From: Halomicrobium zhouii
GTDB taxonomy: Archaea; Halobacteriota; Halobacteria; Halobacteriales; Haloarculaceae
NCBI RefSeq assembly: GCF_900114435.1
Contig: NZ_FOZK01000003.1
Coordinates: 248,001 to 312,000 of the forward strand
Direction of reading: 5' to 3'
DNA: 64,000 bases
Below, in pieces: positions 42,396-51,400 of the stretch. The notes below the pieces were generated by a model, which was not told the DNA's origin, searched no databases, and saw only the letters and a list, made by a program, of their open reading frames with translations. The number at the start of each line of letters is the position of its first letter. The stretch's first letter is position 1. A program made the position numbers and the translations under genes.

Positions 42396-44288
42396 ATGGC
42401 CGAGACAGAACACATCACAGTCGCGACGACGAGTCCCGGCGTCGGCGGAGCGGAGGAACCCGGCAAGTCCGTCGACCTCCCGGTGGTCGAACTCCTCACC
42501 GGCCGCGGGTTCGTCACCGGGAAGTCGGGGTCCGGGAAGTCCAACACCGCGTCGGTCATCGCCGAGAAACTGCTCGACAGCGGCTTTGGCATGCTCATCG
42601 TCGACATCGACGGCGAGTACTACGGACTCAAAGAGGAGTACGAGATCCTCCACGCCGGCGCCGACGACGAGTGCGACATCCAGGTGACCGCCGAGCACGC
42701 CGAGAAGATCGCCTCGCTCGCGCTGGAACAGAACGTCCCCATCATCCTCGACATCTCCTCGTTCCTCGACGGCGACGAGGCCGAGGAACTCCTGAAGGAG
42801 GTCGCCCGACACCTCTTCGCCAAGGCGAAAAAACAGAAGCAGCCGTTCCTCATGCTCGTCGAGGAGTGCCACGAGTGGATCCCGGAGAACGGCTCTGTGG
42901 GCGAGGTCGGGAAGATGCTCATCAAGATCGGCAAGCGCGGGCGCAAGCACGGCCTCGGCATGGTCGGCATCAGCCAGCGCCCGGCCGACGTGAAGAAGGA
43001 CTACATCACCCAGTGCGACTGGCTGGTCTGGCACCGCCTGACCTGGAACAACGACACCAAGGTCGTCGGCCGGATCATCGACTCGCAGTACGCCGACGCC
43101 GTCGAGGACCTCGACGACGGCGAGGCGTTCCTCATGACCGACTGGTCCGAGTCCATCCGCCGCGTCCAGTTCCACCGCAAGCAGACCTTCGACGCCGGCG
43201 CCACGCCCGGCCTCGACGACTTCGAACGGCCGGAACTCAAGTCCGTCAGCGACGATCTCGTCTCCGAACTCTCCGAGATCAGCGAGGAGAAACAACAGAC
43301 CGAGGACCGGGTGAAGGAGCTCCGGGAGCAACTCGACGAGAAGAACTCCCGCATCGCCGAACTGGAGACCGAACTGCAGGACGCCCGCGACATGCGCAAG
43401 ATGGCCGAGCAGTTCACCGACGCGCTCCTCCAGCACGTCGACGGCTACAACCCGGGCCGGACGGAGAAGGAGAAGCAACGGCGGCGACGGGCCCGATGGG
43501 AGGAGGACGACGGGGAGAGCGCGGCCGAAACGCACTCCGACGGCGAGACGACCACGGCAACGGCCGACGACGACCTCGGAGATCCATCCGCGGACCAGAC
43601 CTCCGGCGGGGGTTTCGGCGACGCCTTCGGGATGTTCGCTGACGACGGGGCCGCGATGGCCGGCGGCGACGCCAGTGGAGCACCGGATAGCGACGACGCG
43701 GCCGCCGCGTCCGCTGCAGCCGACGGCGCGAGCGTGTCGAACGGCGGGAACGAGAGCGAGAGCACGGCAACCGCTGCAGTCGACTTCGACTTCGAACCGC
43801 AGGACTTCACCGACGACAGGAGTGACGGCAGTCAGTCGACGGCGTCGGCAAACGTCGCGGAGTCGGAGCAGTCGACTGCCTCGGAGGACTCGGCGTCGTC
43901 GAACGGGTCGACAGCTTCCAGTGGCGCGCTTCTCGTGGAACGGGACTCCAGCGAGTCCGACTACGAGACGCCATCGTTCCTCCACGACGTCGAGGCCGAC
44001 CTGCGAGGGCTGGACGAGAAAGCTCGGCGGATGCTGGCGTACTACGTCGAGCAGGGCCCGGACACACCACTGAACGCGCACTTCTCGGCCGGCGGGTCGG
44101 GCGACCGGACGAGAGCGTACGCGTACAACCGACAGCTTCGACTCGGTGGTTTCGTCGAGCACGCCGGGTGCGGTCGGTACGAACCTGTGTTGCGAGAACT
44201 GGTGAGTGACGAGGCGCCAGCCGACACTTCCGCCCCCGACATCGCCGACGCCGTCGCCGACCTGCGGACCGTTCTCGCGGGCGAGTAG
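42396..44288 (+). CDS. HerA-like ATPase with coiled coil and C-terminal winged helix
   Basis: 630-aa ATPase of the HerA/FtsK (DUF87) group. Walker A is VTGKSGSGKSNTAS and Walker B is PFLMLVEECHEW. The motor domain covers about the first 280 residues. A coiled coil follows (EEKQQTEDRVKELREQL), then an acidic Ser/Gly/Ala-rich linker and a C-terminal domain (DVEADLRGLDEKARRMLAYYVEQGP) that looks like a winged helix. HerA proteins pump DNA in end resection, but no NurA gene is nearby, so the role is uncertain. Confidence 0.85.
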   Translation: MAETEHITVATTSPGVGGAEEPGKSVDLPVVELLTGRGFVTGKSGSGKSNTASVIAEKLLDSGFGMLIVDIDGEYYGLKEEYEILHAGADDECDIQVTAEHAEKIASLALEQNVPIILDISSFLDGDEAEELLKEVARHLFAKAKKQKQPFLMLVEECHEWIPENGSVGEVGKMLIKIGKRGRKHGLGMVGISQRPADVKKDYITQCDWLVWHRLTWNNDTKVVGRIIDSQYADAVEDLDDGEAFLMTDWSESIRRVQFHRKQTFDAGATPGLDDFERPELKSVSDDLVSELSEISEEKQQTEDRVKELREQLDEKNSRIAELETELQDARDMRKMAEQFTDALLQHVDGYNPGRTEKEKQRRRRARWEEDDGESAAETHSDGETTTATADDDLGDPSADQTSGGGFGDAFGMFADDGAAMAGGDASGAPDSDDAAAASAAADGASVSNGGNESESTATAAVDFDFEPQDFTDDRSDGSQSTASANVAESEQSTASEDSASSNGSTASSGALLVERDSSESDYETPSFLHDVEADLRGLDEKARRMLAYYVEQGPDTPLNAHFSAGGSGDRTRAYAYNRQLRLGGFVEHAGCGRYEPVLRELVSDEAPADTSAPDIADAVADLRTVLAGE

Positions 44289-44402
44289 CCGGAGACCGGT
44301 TTTCAGCGACCACGGGACGTCGCGAGTAGCCCGTACCGACCGCGGCCGAGTTAGTTTCTCGTATTGCCAAGATATTATATCCGAAGAGTTGTCATGTGAC
44401 AT

Positions 44403-46742
44403 ATGGCAGACCGAGGCAGGAGCGGTTCCCCTGAACTGACGCGCCGACGCCTCCTCCGGGCCAGTGGCTCCGCGGCGCCCCTCCTCCTGGCGGGGTGCTC
44501 GGACCTCGAGTTCGGCGGAGACCAGGCTACCGACACGACGACCGGATCCGCAACGTCTGGTCCTGACGGAACCGGATCGACGGAGGACGAAGCGCTCCGA
44601 CGAAGGGTCGAGGACCTCTCGATCCGCGAGAAGGCCGGCCAGATGACGTTCCTCGCGCTCGACGCACAGGTGTCGGAGGACCGGGCACGCGACGTCGTGG
44701 CAGACCCCGGCATCGGCGGGATACTCTACGGCGGAGCGAATCCAGGCTCGTTCGACCCGGAAGCAGTCGCGTCGAAGCTAAACGAGTACCAGCAAATCGC
44801 GACGACAGAGACTGACCACGGGCTGGGAATGGTCGCGGGAATCGACGCGGTCCACGGGAACGCCACCAACGAAGCAGCCGTCGTCTTCCCCCACAACGTC
44901 GGGATGGGCGCGACGTGGCGGCCCGACCTGGTCCGGAAACGTGCGGCGGTCACCAGTCGGTCGCTCCGCGCGATGGGGTTCCAGTGGAACTTCTCGCCGG
45001 TCGCCGACGTCCTGTACGACCCGCGCTGGGGGCGGTACTACGAGGGCTTTCACGAGAGCCCCAGCGCCGTCTCGTCCTTCGTCTCCGCAGCGGTCGAGGG
45101 ACTGGAGTCGAGCGGCGACGGAACGGCGACGGTCGCGTCGTCGGTCAAACACTTCGCGGGCTACTCGATGCCCGACGCGGGCAACGACCGGGACGACGCG
45201 CGCATCCCGCTCCGCGACCTCCGCGAGAAAGTGTTCCCGCCGTTCGAGGCGGGCGTCGAAGCGGGAGCGGAGACGGTCATGGCCAACAGCGGCGCCGTCA
45301 ACGGGACGCCGGTCCACGCGTCCGAGTGGCTGCTGCGGACGGTCCTCCGGAAGCAGATGGGGTTCGAGGGGGTGGTGGTGTCGGACTGGGCCGACATCCG
45401 GAACCTCATCAGCGAACACGCGTTCCTCGGGCACGGACAGTTCGAGGAGGGGGTGAAAGTCGTCGTCAACGCCGGCGTGGACATGTACATGGCGGCCGAG
45501 AGCCCCGGTCAGTTCGTCGACGCAGTCGAGACACACGTCCAGGACGGCGAGATTCCCGAAGCCCGCGTCGACGACGCCGTCTACCGGATCCTCCGACTGA
45601 AGAAACGGCTCGGCCTCCTGGAGGACCCGACGGTCGATACCAACGCCGTCACGGACCGCGTCGTGACCCAGGGGGACTTCGAACTCGCGCGCGAAACCGC
45701 CGAGCAGTCGATGACCCTGCTGACGAACGACGACGTCCTCCCGTTCGACGGCCCCGACACGGTGCTGGTGACGGGGCCGAACGCGGACGATCCGAAGTCC
45801 CAGCACGGCGGCTGGACCCTCGGCTGGCAGGGGCTCGCCACGGAGACGACGCCACCGACGACGACGATACTCGAGGGAATCCGGGAACGGGCTCCGCCCG
45901 ACACGAGCGTCGAGCACGTCCCGACCGACCGGGGGGCCTTCTCCGAACACGACGCCGTCGCCGACGCGGCGGCGGCCGCCGACGTCGTCGTCGCGGTCCT
46001 GGGCGAAGGGGCGTACGCCGAGACGGACGGCGACGTCGAGTCGCTCGCGCTTCCGCAGGGACAGCGAGAGTTGCTCTCCGTCGTCGCTGAGGCAGCAGCG
46101 CCGACCGTGGGCGTCCTCGTCGCCGGCCGACCTCGGGGCGGCGACCGTGCGTTCGACGCCCTCGACGCGGCGCTGATGGCGTACTACCCGGGCAGCGAGG
46201 GCGGGCCAGCGGTCGCGCGCACGCTCTTCGGTGACGTCAACCCCGGGGGGCGGCTCCCGTTCTACTGGCCAGATTCGACGGGCGACGTCCCCGTCGCGAG
46301 TACGGTCCGACAGATCACGCCGGGCGACGCCGATCGCTTCCCGATCGGCCACGGAGAGACCTATACCGAGTTCGACCTGACGGTGCCGGCCGTCGAGCCC
46401 AGCCAGGTCGACCCGGCGGAGACGGACACCGTCCGAATAGCGTACGACGTAGAGAACGAGGGCGACCGTCCGGGCGACCACCTGGCCGGTGCGCTGATCT
46501 ACCGTAACGGCTCCGACCCGACGACGAAACCGTGGATTCGCGTTGGCCCGTTCGAACGGAAGACGATAGCGCCGGGCGAACGGCAAACCGTGACGCTGGA
46601 CGTGCCCCTAGACCGACTGGCCGTCGTCGGCGGTGACGTCCGGGGCCGTGGTGACTGGGTCGTTCCCGCCGGAACCTACCTGGCGTATATCGAGGGACAA
46701 GAGACCCAGTTCACGGTCACCCAGACCGTTTCGCTGGACTGA
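44403..46742 (+). CDS. Secreted GH3 beta-glucosidase-like lipoprotein
   Basis: 779-aa glycoside hydrolase family 3 enzyme. The N terminus has a Tat-like start (TRRRLLRASGS) and a lipobox (LLAGCS), so it is anchored outside the membrane. The GH3 N-terminal barrel carries VKHFAGY and the catalytic nucleophile Asp328 in VVSDWAD. The GH3 C-terminal domain and a fibronectin-III-like end are present. It probably cleaves short glucosides or xylosides outside the cell and could supply sugars to importers. TATA-like ATTATATCC lies about 30 nt upstream. Confidence 0.92.
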   Translation: MADRGRSGSPELTRRRLLRASGSAAPLLLAGCSDLEFGGDQATDTTTGSATSGPDGTGSTEDEALRRRVEDLSIREKAGQMTFLALDAQVSEDRARDVVADPGIGGILYGGANPGSFDPEAVASKLNEYQQIATTETDHGLGMVAGIDAVHGNATNEAAVVFPHNVGMGATWRPDLVRKRAAVTSRSLRAMGFQWNFSPVADVLYDPRWGRYYEGFHESPSAVSSFVSAAVEGLESSGDGTATVASSVKHFAGYSMPDAGNDRDDARIPLRDLREKVFPPFEAGVEAGAETVMANSGAVNGTPVHASEWLLRTVLRKQMGFEGVVVSDWADIRNLISEHAFLGHGQFEEGVKVVVNAGVDMYMAAESPGQFVDAVETHVQDGEIPEARVDDAVYRILRLKKRLGLLEDPTVDTNAVTDRVVTQGDFELARETAEQSMTLLTNDDVLPFDGPDTVLVTGPNADDPKSQHGGWTLGWQGLATETTPPTTTILEGIRERAPPDTSVEHVPTDRGAFSEHDAVADAAAAADVVVAVLGEGAYAETDGDVESLALPQGQRELLSVVAEAAAPTVGVLVAGRPRGGDRAFDALDAALMAYYPGSEGGPAVARTLFGDVNPGGRLPFYWPDSTGDVPVASTVRQITPGDADRFPIGHGETYTEFDLTVPAVEPSQVDPAETDTVRIAYDVENEGDRPGDHLAGALIYRNGSDPTTKPWIRVGPFERKTIAPGERQTVTLDVPLDRLAVVGGDVRGRGDWVVPAGTYLAYIEGQETQFTVTQTVSLD

Positions 46743-47390
46743 TCAGGCCAGCGGTTCGACCAGATCTTCGAGGGCCGCGCGTGGGTCGTCGGCCTTCGCG
46801 ACGCCGCTGGCGAGCAGGACGCCCGTCGCGCCCAGGTCCTGCGCCGAGACGACGTCGTCGCCGGTCGAGATGCCGGCGCCACAGAGCACGTCGACGGACT
46901 CGTCGACGGCCGCGGCGGCCTCGACGGCGTCCGTCACGATGTCGGGGTCCGCCTTGCTGACGGGCGTGCCGGTGCCGATGAGTTCCGGCGGTTCGACGGC
47001 GACCGAGTCCGGGCCGAGCGCGGCCGCGGCACCGATCTGGTCGGGGTTGTTGGCGCAGACGATGGTCTCCAGGTCGGCGCGGTCGGCCGCGTCGATGGAG
47101 CCGTCGACGTCCGCGAGCTTGAGTCGGTTCTCGGAGTGGTTGATCAGCGTGCCGGTCGCGCCCGCGTCGGCGGCGGCCTCGGCGAGCGTGCTGCCGGTGT
47201 GACTGCCGTGTTCGACCGGACTGACGTGCTGGGCCCACGTCTCGACGCCGGTGTCGGCCACGGCGGAGAGGTGGGCTGCCTGGGGTGCGATCGCGACGCG
47301 GACGCCGGTTTCCTCGCTCACGTCCTGTGCGGCCTCGGCGACGGCCACCGGGTCGCACGGATACGCTTTCAGGTTGACGAGTACGAACAT
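46743..47390 (-). CDS. tpiA: Triose-phosphate isomerase (archaeal)
   Basis: 215-aa archaeal-length TIM. Catalytic residues are Asn6 and Lys8 (LVNLKAY), the INHSEN segment, and the acid-base Glu in [10 protein letters not shown]. The phosphate loop is [11 protein letters not shown]. It interconverts dihydroxyacetone phosphate and glyceraldehyde 3-phosphate. The stop is next to that of the GH3 gene. Confidence 0.96.
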   Translation of the reverse strand: MFVLVNLKAYPCDPVAVAEAAQDVSEETGVRVAIAPQAAHLSAVADTGVETWAQHVSPVEHGSHTGSTLAEAAADAGATGTLINHSENRLKLADVDGSIDAADRADLETIVCANNPDQIGAAAALGPDSVAVEPPELIGTGTPVSKADPDIVTDAVEAAAAVDESVDVLCGAGISTGDDVVSAQDLGATGVLLASGVAKADDPRAALEDLVEPLA

Positions 47391-47523
47391 ATCGGAACAC
47401 CACCCGGGGGCCGCATATATGTTGCGTCCTCCGTAAACGGCCAGCCCGATGCACCCGGTTTTCGAACGGTGAGTGGACAGTGACGGTTAAGGTGCATAGC
47501 AGGAGATATCCAGACGAATACAC

Positions 47524-48084
47524 GTGACAGGGGACGCGACGTCTGACGCGACGGTCCTCGTCATCGAGGACGAGCGACACCTGGCCGACCTCTACGCCGA
47601 CTACCTCGGCGACGAGTACGCCGTCGTCACCGCCTACACCGGCGAAGAGGGGATCGAACGTCTCACCAGTGACGTCGACGTCGCCGTCGTCGACCGCCGG
47701 CTGGCGGGAGTCTCGGGGCACGAAGTGGTCGCCGCTATCGAGGACAGCGACGTCGACTGCCGCGTCGCCCTGGTGACCGACGCGGCGCCGGACTTCGACG
47801 TCATCGGCCTCGGCGTCGACGACTACCTCGTCAAGCCCGTCACGCGCGAGGAGGCCCTCGACGTCGTCGACCGCCTGCTGGCAGTCACCGAGTACACCGA
47901 CGCGCTGCAGCGACTCACGCGCAAGAAACTCACCCGGAATGTCCTGCGCGTCGAGCGCTCACGGGCGGAACTGAGCCAGAGCGAACGATACCGGGAACTC
48001 CACGGGGAGATCAGCGACCTGCAGGAGACCGTCGACGAACTCGCCGCGGAACTAGATCTCGAAGAACGCGAACTCGTGTTGTGA
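47524..48084 (+). CDS. HalX-domain response regulator
   Basis: 186-aa protein. The N-terminal receiver has an intact acidic pair (Glu15, Asp16), phospho-acceptor Asp57 (VDVAVVDRRL) and Lys in DDYLVKPV. The C-terminal HalX domain (LTRNVLRVERSRAELSQSE, then a coiled coil) is typical of haloarchaeal regulators without a classical HTH. GTG start at 47524. Partner histidine kinase not in view. Confidence 0.9.
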   Translation: MTGDATSDATVLVIEDERHLADLYADYLGDEYAVVTAYTGEEGIERLTSDVDVAVVDRRLAGVSGHEVVAAIEDSDVDCRVALVTDAAPDFDVIGLGVDDYLVKPVTREEALDVVDRLLAVTEYTDALQRLTRKKLTRNVLRVERSRAELSQSERYRELHGEISDLQETVDELAAELDLEERELVL

Positions 48085-48149
48085 ATCTCGGGAACCTGGA
48101 GGACGGTAGCAGTGCCGAGTAAGTGGAGGAGGCTCGTTCGCAATCGCCG

Positions 48150-48545
48150 CTATCTAATAAGCGAGAGGAGTTCTCTCGCGTCCTCGAGCTTTTTCTGTCG
48201 TAACTCCTCCTCGATGCCTGGGGAATCCAGCCCGTCGAGTGCGTTCAGCGCGCGGTCGATACCGTAGATGCTCCGCACGAGTCGTTCGCCTTCTTCGCAC
48301 GAAATCTCGTCGCGAGCGATCCGGTGTTTTCGCTCGAGCCGTTCGCGCTGGAGTTTCGTTTTCATTTCGTCGATACGCTCGCGCTCGCTCTCGGGAACGG
48401 TATCGAGCCGTTCGCATTCGAACACGAACTCGTTCAGGTCGATCGTCGCACCCTGGATGGTGATCTCGTCGGGGATTTCTTCACCGATGGTCCCCGACGG
48501 CCGTCTGACCTTGTCGACGAGGCGCTGTCGTTTTCTCTCGTTCAT
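48150..48545 (-). CDS. DUF5788 family protein
   Basis: 131-aa protein, largely helical and charged, with RLDTVPESERERIDEMK, LQRERLERKHRI and GERLVRSIYGIDRALNALDGL, which match the haloarchaeal DUF5788 family. The function is not known. It is convergent with the HalX regulator and divergent from a winged-helix gene, separated by an AT-richer region. Confidence 0.85.
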   Translation of the reverse strand: MNERKRQRLVDKVRRPSGTIGEEIPDEITIQGATIDLNEFVFECERLDTVPESERERIDEMKTKLQRERLERKHRIARDEISCEEGERLVRSIYGIDRALNALDGLDSPGIEEELRQKKLEDARELLSLIR

Positions 48546-48764
48546 GCGCCCTGTTTCCCGGCGATACCCAATGGGCAGAGTCGGTGTTCGACCGGCGTTG
48601 AATAATTACGAGACACTGCACTTGGACCAGTACGCATCGGTTCGATGACCATCGCTGATTACGTTCGAAGCTCGTTCTGCGGGGAATGTATTCGTTCGGA
48701 GTACCGAATTACTCAAAGCAATTTGACACGAACGTTTACCATCAAGGCACCGCATCTCCGAACG

Positions 48765-49631
48765 ATGGAGGGGGAAGAACCGGACCCGACCAGGGTGTTC
48801 GACCTGGTGAGTGATTCTACTCGGATGGGAATTCTTCGAGCGCTCGCGGATGCCTACAGCGAGGAACCGACCGATCCGTGGCTGGAATATACGGAACTCC
48901 AGGAGGCGGTCGGGATCCGGGACAACGGCAACTTCAACTACCACCTCGAACAGTTGGGCGACCTCGTCGTGAAAGAGCCGACGGGATACATGATCTCCCG
49001 CATCGGTATGGGGGTCGTCTCGGCGGTTTCCTCGGGCGCCCTCGACCCAGAGCGGACGTGGGGTCCGATCGACGCACCAGGAGCGTGTTACCACTGTGAG
49101 GATTCGTTGCAGCTCCACTACGAAGACGGGATACTTCGACTTACGTGTGGAAGGGACGAACACGCAATCCCCCTGTCGGTCCCGCCGAGCCTCCTAGAAT
49201 CACACCCGGAAGACGAGTTGATCGAGCGAATCGCGTTCCTGGAAAACCGGTGGGGTGCACTCCTCCGTCAAAACATCTGTTCGGAGTGCCACGGACGCGT
49301 AGACGGAGAGATAGAGTTGGGCGGCGCTCGGAGCGAGCATTACCACTATCACGGTCACTGCCACCGCTGTGGGTTCCAGCACGGAATTCCGGTCGGGATG
49401 TATCTCGTCAGTCACCCAGCCGTGACGAGTTTCTTCTACGAACGCGGCGTCGACGTCCGGACCGTCCCGTTCTGGACGCTGGAATTTTGCAAACCCCATA
49501 GCGAGACGGTGCTATGTACGGATCCGCTCCGTCTACGGGTGGACGTAACTCGGGAGAACGAGACCTTATCCATCACGCTGGACAGAGCAGGAACAGTCAC
49601 TGCGACGGAGCGAGCGCAGACGACCGCCTGA
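48765..49631 (+). CDS. ArsR-like winged-helix protein with Cys/His C-terminal domain
   Basis: 288-aa haloarchaeal regulator. The N-terminal winged helix is FDLVSDSTRMGILRALAD with NGNFNYHLEQLGDLV. The C-terminal part has two CxxC-type zinc sites (CYHC and CSEC) and an unusual His-rich stretch EHYHYHGHCHRCGF. A TATA-like CGTTTACC (about 48733) sits about 30 nt before the ATG, so it is leaderless. Base composition is lower in GC than its neighbours. It may sense a metal or redox state; target unknown. Confidence 0.78.
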   Translation: MEGEEPDPTRVFDLVSDSTRMGILRALADAYSEEPTDPWLEYTELQEAVGIRDNGNFNYHLEQLGDLVVKEPTGYMISRIGMGVVSAVSSGALDPERTWGPIDAPGACYHCEDSLQLHYEDGILRLTCGRDEHAIPLSVPPSLLESHPEDELIERIAFLENRWGALLRQNICSECHGRVDGEIELGGARSEHYHYHGHCHRCGFQHGIPVGMYLVSHPAVTSFFYERGVDVRTVPFWTLEFCKPHSETVLCTDPLRLRVDVTRENETLSITLDRAGTVTATERAQTTA

Positions 49632-49691
49632 GAATACGGGCCACCTCGTTCCCCGTTCGTACAACCACCGTTCTCCCTACGGTCAAACCGC

Positions 49692-50234
49692 TCAGTCTTT
49701 TCGCTTGACGACGTCACCGAGCGTGTAACTTCCGCTGCTCGACCCCCCTTCCCATTCCTCGTCGGCGTCGCTCGACCCGGCCGTGAGCGTGATATCGAGC
49801 GAACTTTCGAGTTTCTTCTGGACGTCGTCGCTCGGGAGTGTGTCGCCGCGTTCGAGTTTCCGGATGAGGCTCGCCTTCTCGTTGAGTTCGTTGGCCAGGT
49901 CCTCCTGACTCATGTCCGTGTTCTCGCGAGCGTTGCGGATGCGCTCGTCGTAGTCCTGGGCGAGTTCGTCCATCTGGTCGAACATGTCGCGGCGGCGTCC
50001 CCCACCGGAGCTTCCCGAGGACCCGCTGGACCCGCTCCCGCTGCTCGAGGAGGACCCGGAGGACCCCGACGAGCTACTGGTCGAATACTTGGTGGACGTG
50101 CTCGACGCGGAGTCCTCGGTCCGAATCTCGGTGCCGAACTCCGTGCAGTCGTCGCACACGTCGAGTTCCGCGCCCTCGATCTTCACGCGGTTCGGACTCC
50201 CGACGTCTTTCCCGCACATCTCACACTGAACCAT
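49692..50234 (-). CDS. Archaeal multiprotein bridging factor 1 homologue
   Basis: 180-aa aMBF1. The N-terminal zinc ribbon (CEMCG and CDDC) is followed by a long Ser/Gly-rich linker and a Cro-type HTH (RIRNARENTDMSQEDLANELNEKASLIRKLERG). MBF1 associates with transcription or translation machinery. The ATG at 50234 (MVQCEMCGKDV) is chosen over 50270. Confidence 0.93.
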   Translation of the reverse strand: MVQCEMCGKDVGSPNRVKIEGAELDVCDDCTEFGTEIRTEDSASSTSTKYSTSSSSGSSGSSSSSGSGSSGSSGSSGGGRRRDMFDQMDELAQDYDERIRNARENTDMSQEDLANELNEKASLIRKLERGDTLPSDDVQKKLESSLDITLTAGSSDADEEWEGGSSSGSYTLGDVVKRKD

Positions 50235-50276
50235 GTCCGTCGCTTCGACACGCCCCGGCATAAATCGCACGCACCG

Positions 50277-50885
50277 TCAGGAGAGCGCGCGCATCGAGTA
50301 GTAAAAGCGCTGGAGCGCAGTGAGGTGGCCCACGAGCGCGAGGGCGACCAGCAGCCAGCCGACGATCGTGAGTCCGGCGACGGCGTCGGTGTAGAACGCG
50401 GCGACGCCGGCCGTAATGCCGATGAGGGCGAGCCGGTCCGCGCGGCCGACGAGGCCGCCGTAGACGCGGTCGAGGCCGACGGCCTGAGCCTGGGTTCCGA
50501 GGTACGAGGTCATCAGGACGCCAGTGACCGCGGCGAGGCCGATGTCGTACCGACCGATGCCGGCCGCGAGCCCCACCAGGAGGACGATGTCGGCGTAGCG
50601 GTCGAGGACGTGGTCGAGCAGGTCGCCAGCCCGGGAGCTGACGTCCAGCTCCCGCGCGAGCGCGCCGTCGACCAGGTCGAGCCAGCCGTTGACGAAGACG
50701 AGCACCGCGCCGGCCAGGTAGAGGACTGGATCGGAGCCCGCCAGGTAGAAGACGACGGCGGCCGCCGCGGCGGCGACGAAGGCGACGACGCTCACGCCGT
50801 CCGGCGAGATACCGAGGCGCTTGGCGCCGCCGACGAACGGCCCGAGCATCCTGTCGGCCAGGTCCCGGTATTTGTCCAGCGTCAT
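50277..50885 (-). CDS. CDP-alcohol phosphatidyltransferase (archaetidylinositol-phosphate synthase type)
   Basis: 202-aa membrane enzyme with the DLVDGALARELDVSSRAGDLLDHVLDRYAD motif of the family and about five hydrophobic spans. The haloarchaeal gene at the end of this hisC-kinase unit is usually named pgsA3 and is thought to make an archaetidylinositol-type phospholipid. Its ATG overlaps the stop of the AK6-like kinase by 4 nt (ATGA). Confidence 0.85.
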   Translation of the reverse strand: MTLDKYRDLADRMLGPFVGGAKRLGISPDGVSVVAFVAAAAAAVVFYLAGSDPVLYLAGAVLVFVNGWLDLVDGALARELDVSSRAGDLLDHVLDRYADIVLLVGLAAGIGRYDIGLAAVTGVLMTSYLGTQAQAVGLDRVYGGLVGRADRLALIGITAGVAAFYTDAVAGLTIVGWLLVALALVGHLTALQRFYYSMRALS

Positions 50886-51400
50886 AGCCACTCGATGTAC
50901 GTGACCTCGCCCGCGCTCGGTTCGCGCTCGCCGGCGACGACTGCCGCTATCGCCGCGGCGACGTCCTCGGGCGACTGCTCCGTCGTGTCTATCTCGTAGA
51001 CGCTGTCGAGCCCGTGGGTCTCGACGGCCTCGGAGAGGACCACGTCGAGCGCTTCGCTCTCGGCATTTTCGTAGGCCTTCGCGTCGCCGTCGCCGCGCTC
51101 CCGGAGCCGCTCGACCACGGTGTCGGGATGGGCCCGGAGCACGACCACGCGGTCGGCCTCGAAGTTGTGGGCCAGATGGGATTCGAAGAGAAGGTCGTCG
51201 CGACCCTCCAGCCATCCGGCGACGGCGTCGAGGTCCGCGATGACACTCCCCCGGTCTTCGTCGGTGCCTTCGTCGAACCCCTCGGACTTGATCACGTCAT
51301 TGAGGTGGACGACGTCGAGGTCGAAGTCGGGGTCCGATGCGAGCAGGTCTGTCGCCGTCGTCTTCCCGGTTCCCGGCGTCCCCGTGACGGCGACTCTCAC
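50882..51400 (-). CDS. Adenylate kinase family protein (AK6/Fap7 type)
   Basis: 172-aa P-loop kinase of the AK6/Fap7 type (VTGTPGTGKTTATDLL, then ESHLAHNFEADRVVVLRAHP). AK6 proteins work in ribosome maturation and nucleotide metabolism. The GTG start at 51400 overlaps the hisC stop (GTGA) and its own stop overlaps the CDP-alcohol transferase ATG, so three genes are fully coupled. Confidence 0.9.
   Translation of the reverse strand: MRVAVTGTPGTGKTTATDLLASDPDFDLDVVHLNDVIKSEGFDEGTDEDRGSVIADLDAVAGWLEGRDDLLFESHLAHNFEADRVVVLRAHPDTVVERLRERGDGDAKAYENAESEALDVVLSEAVETHGLDSVYEIDTTEQSPEDVAAAIAAVVAGEREPSAGEVTYIEWL

Noticed and set aside
42369-44402. 677-codon minus-strand ORF opposite the HerA-like gene
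   Set aside because: Antisense shadow of a real gene; it has no domain and no promoter.
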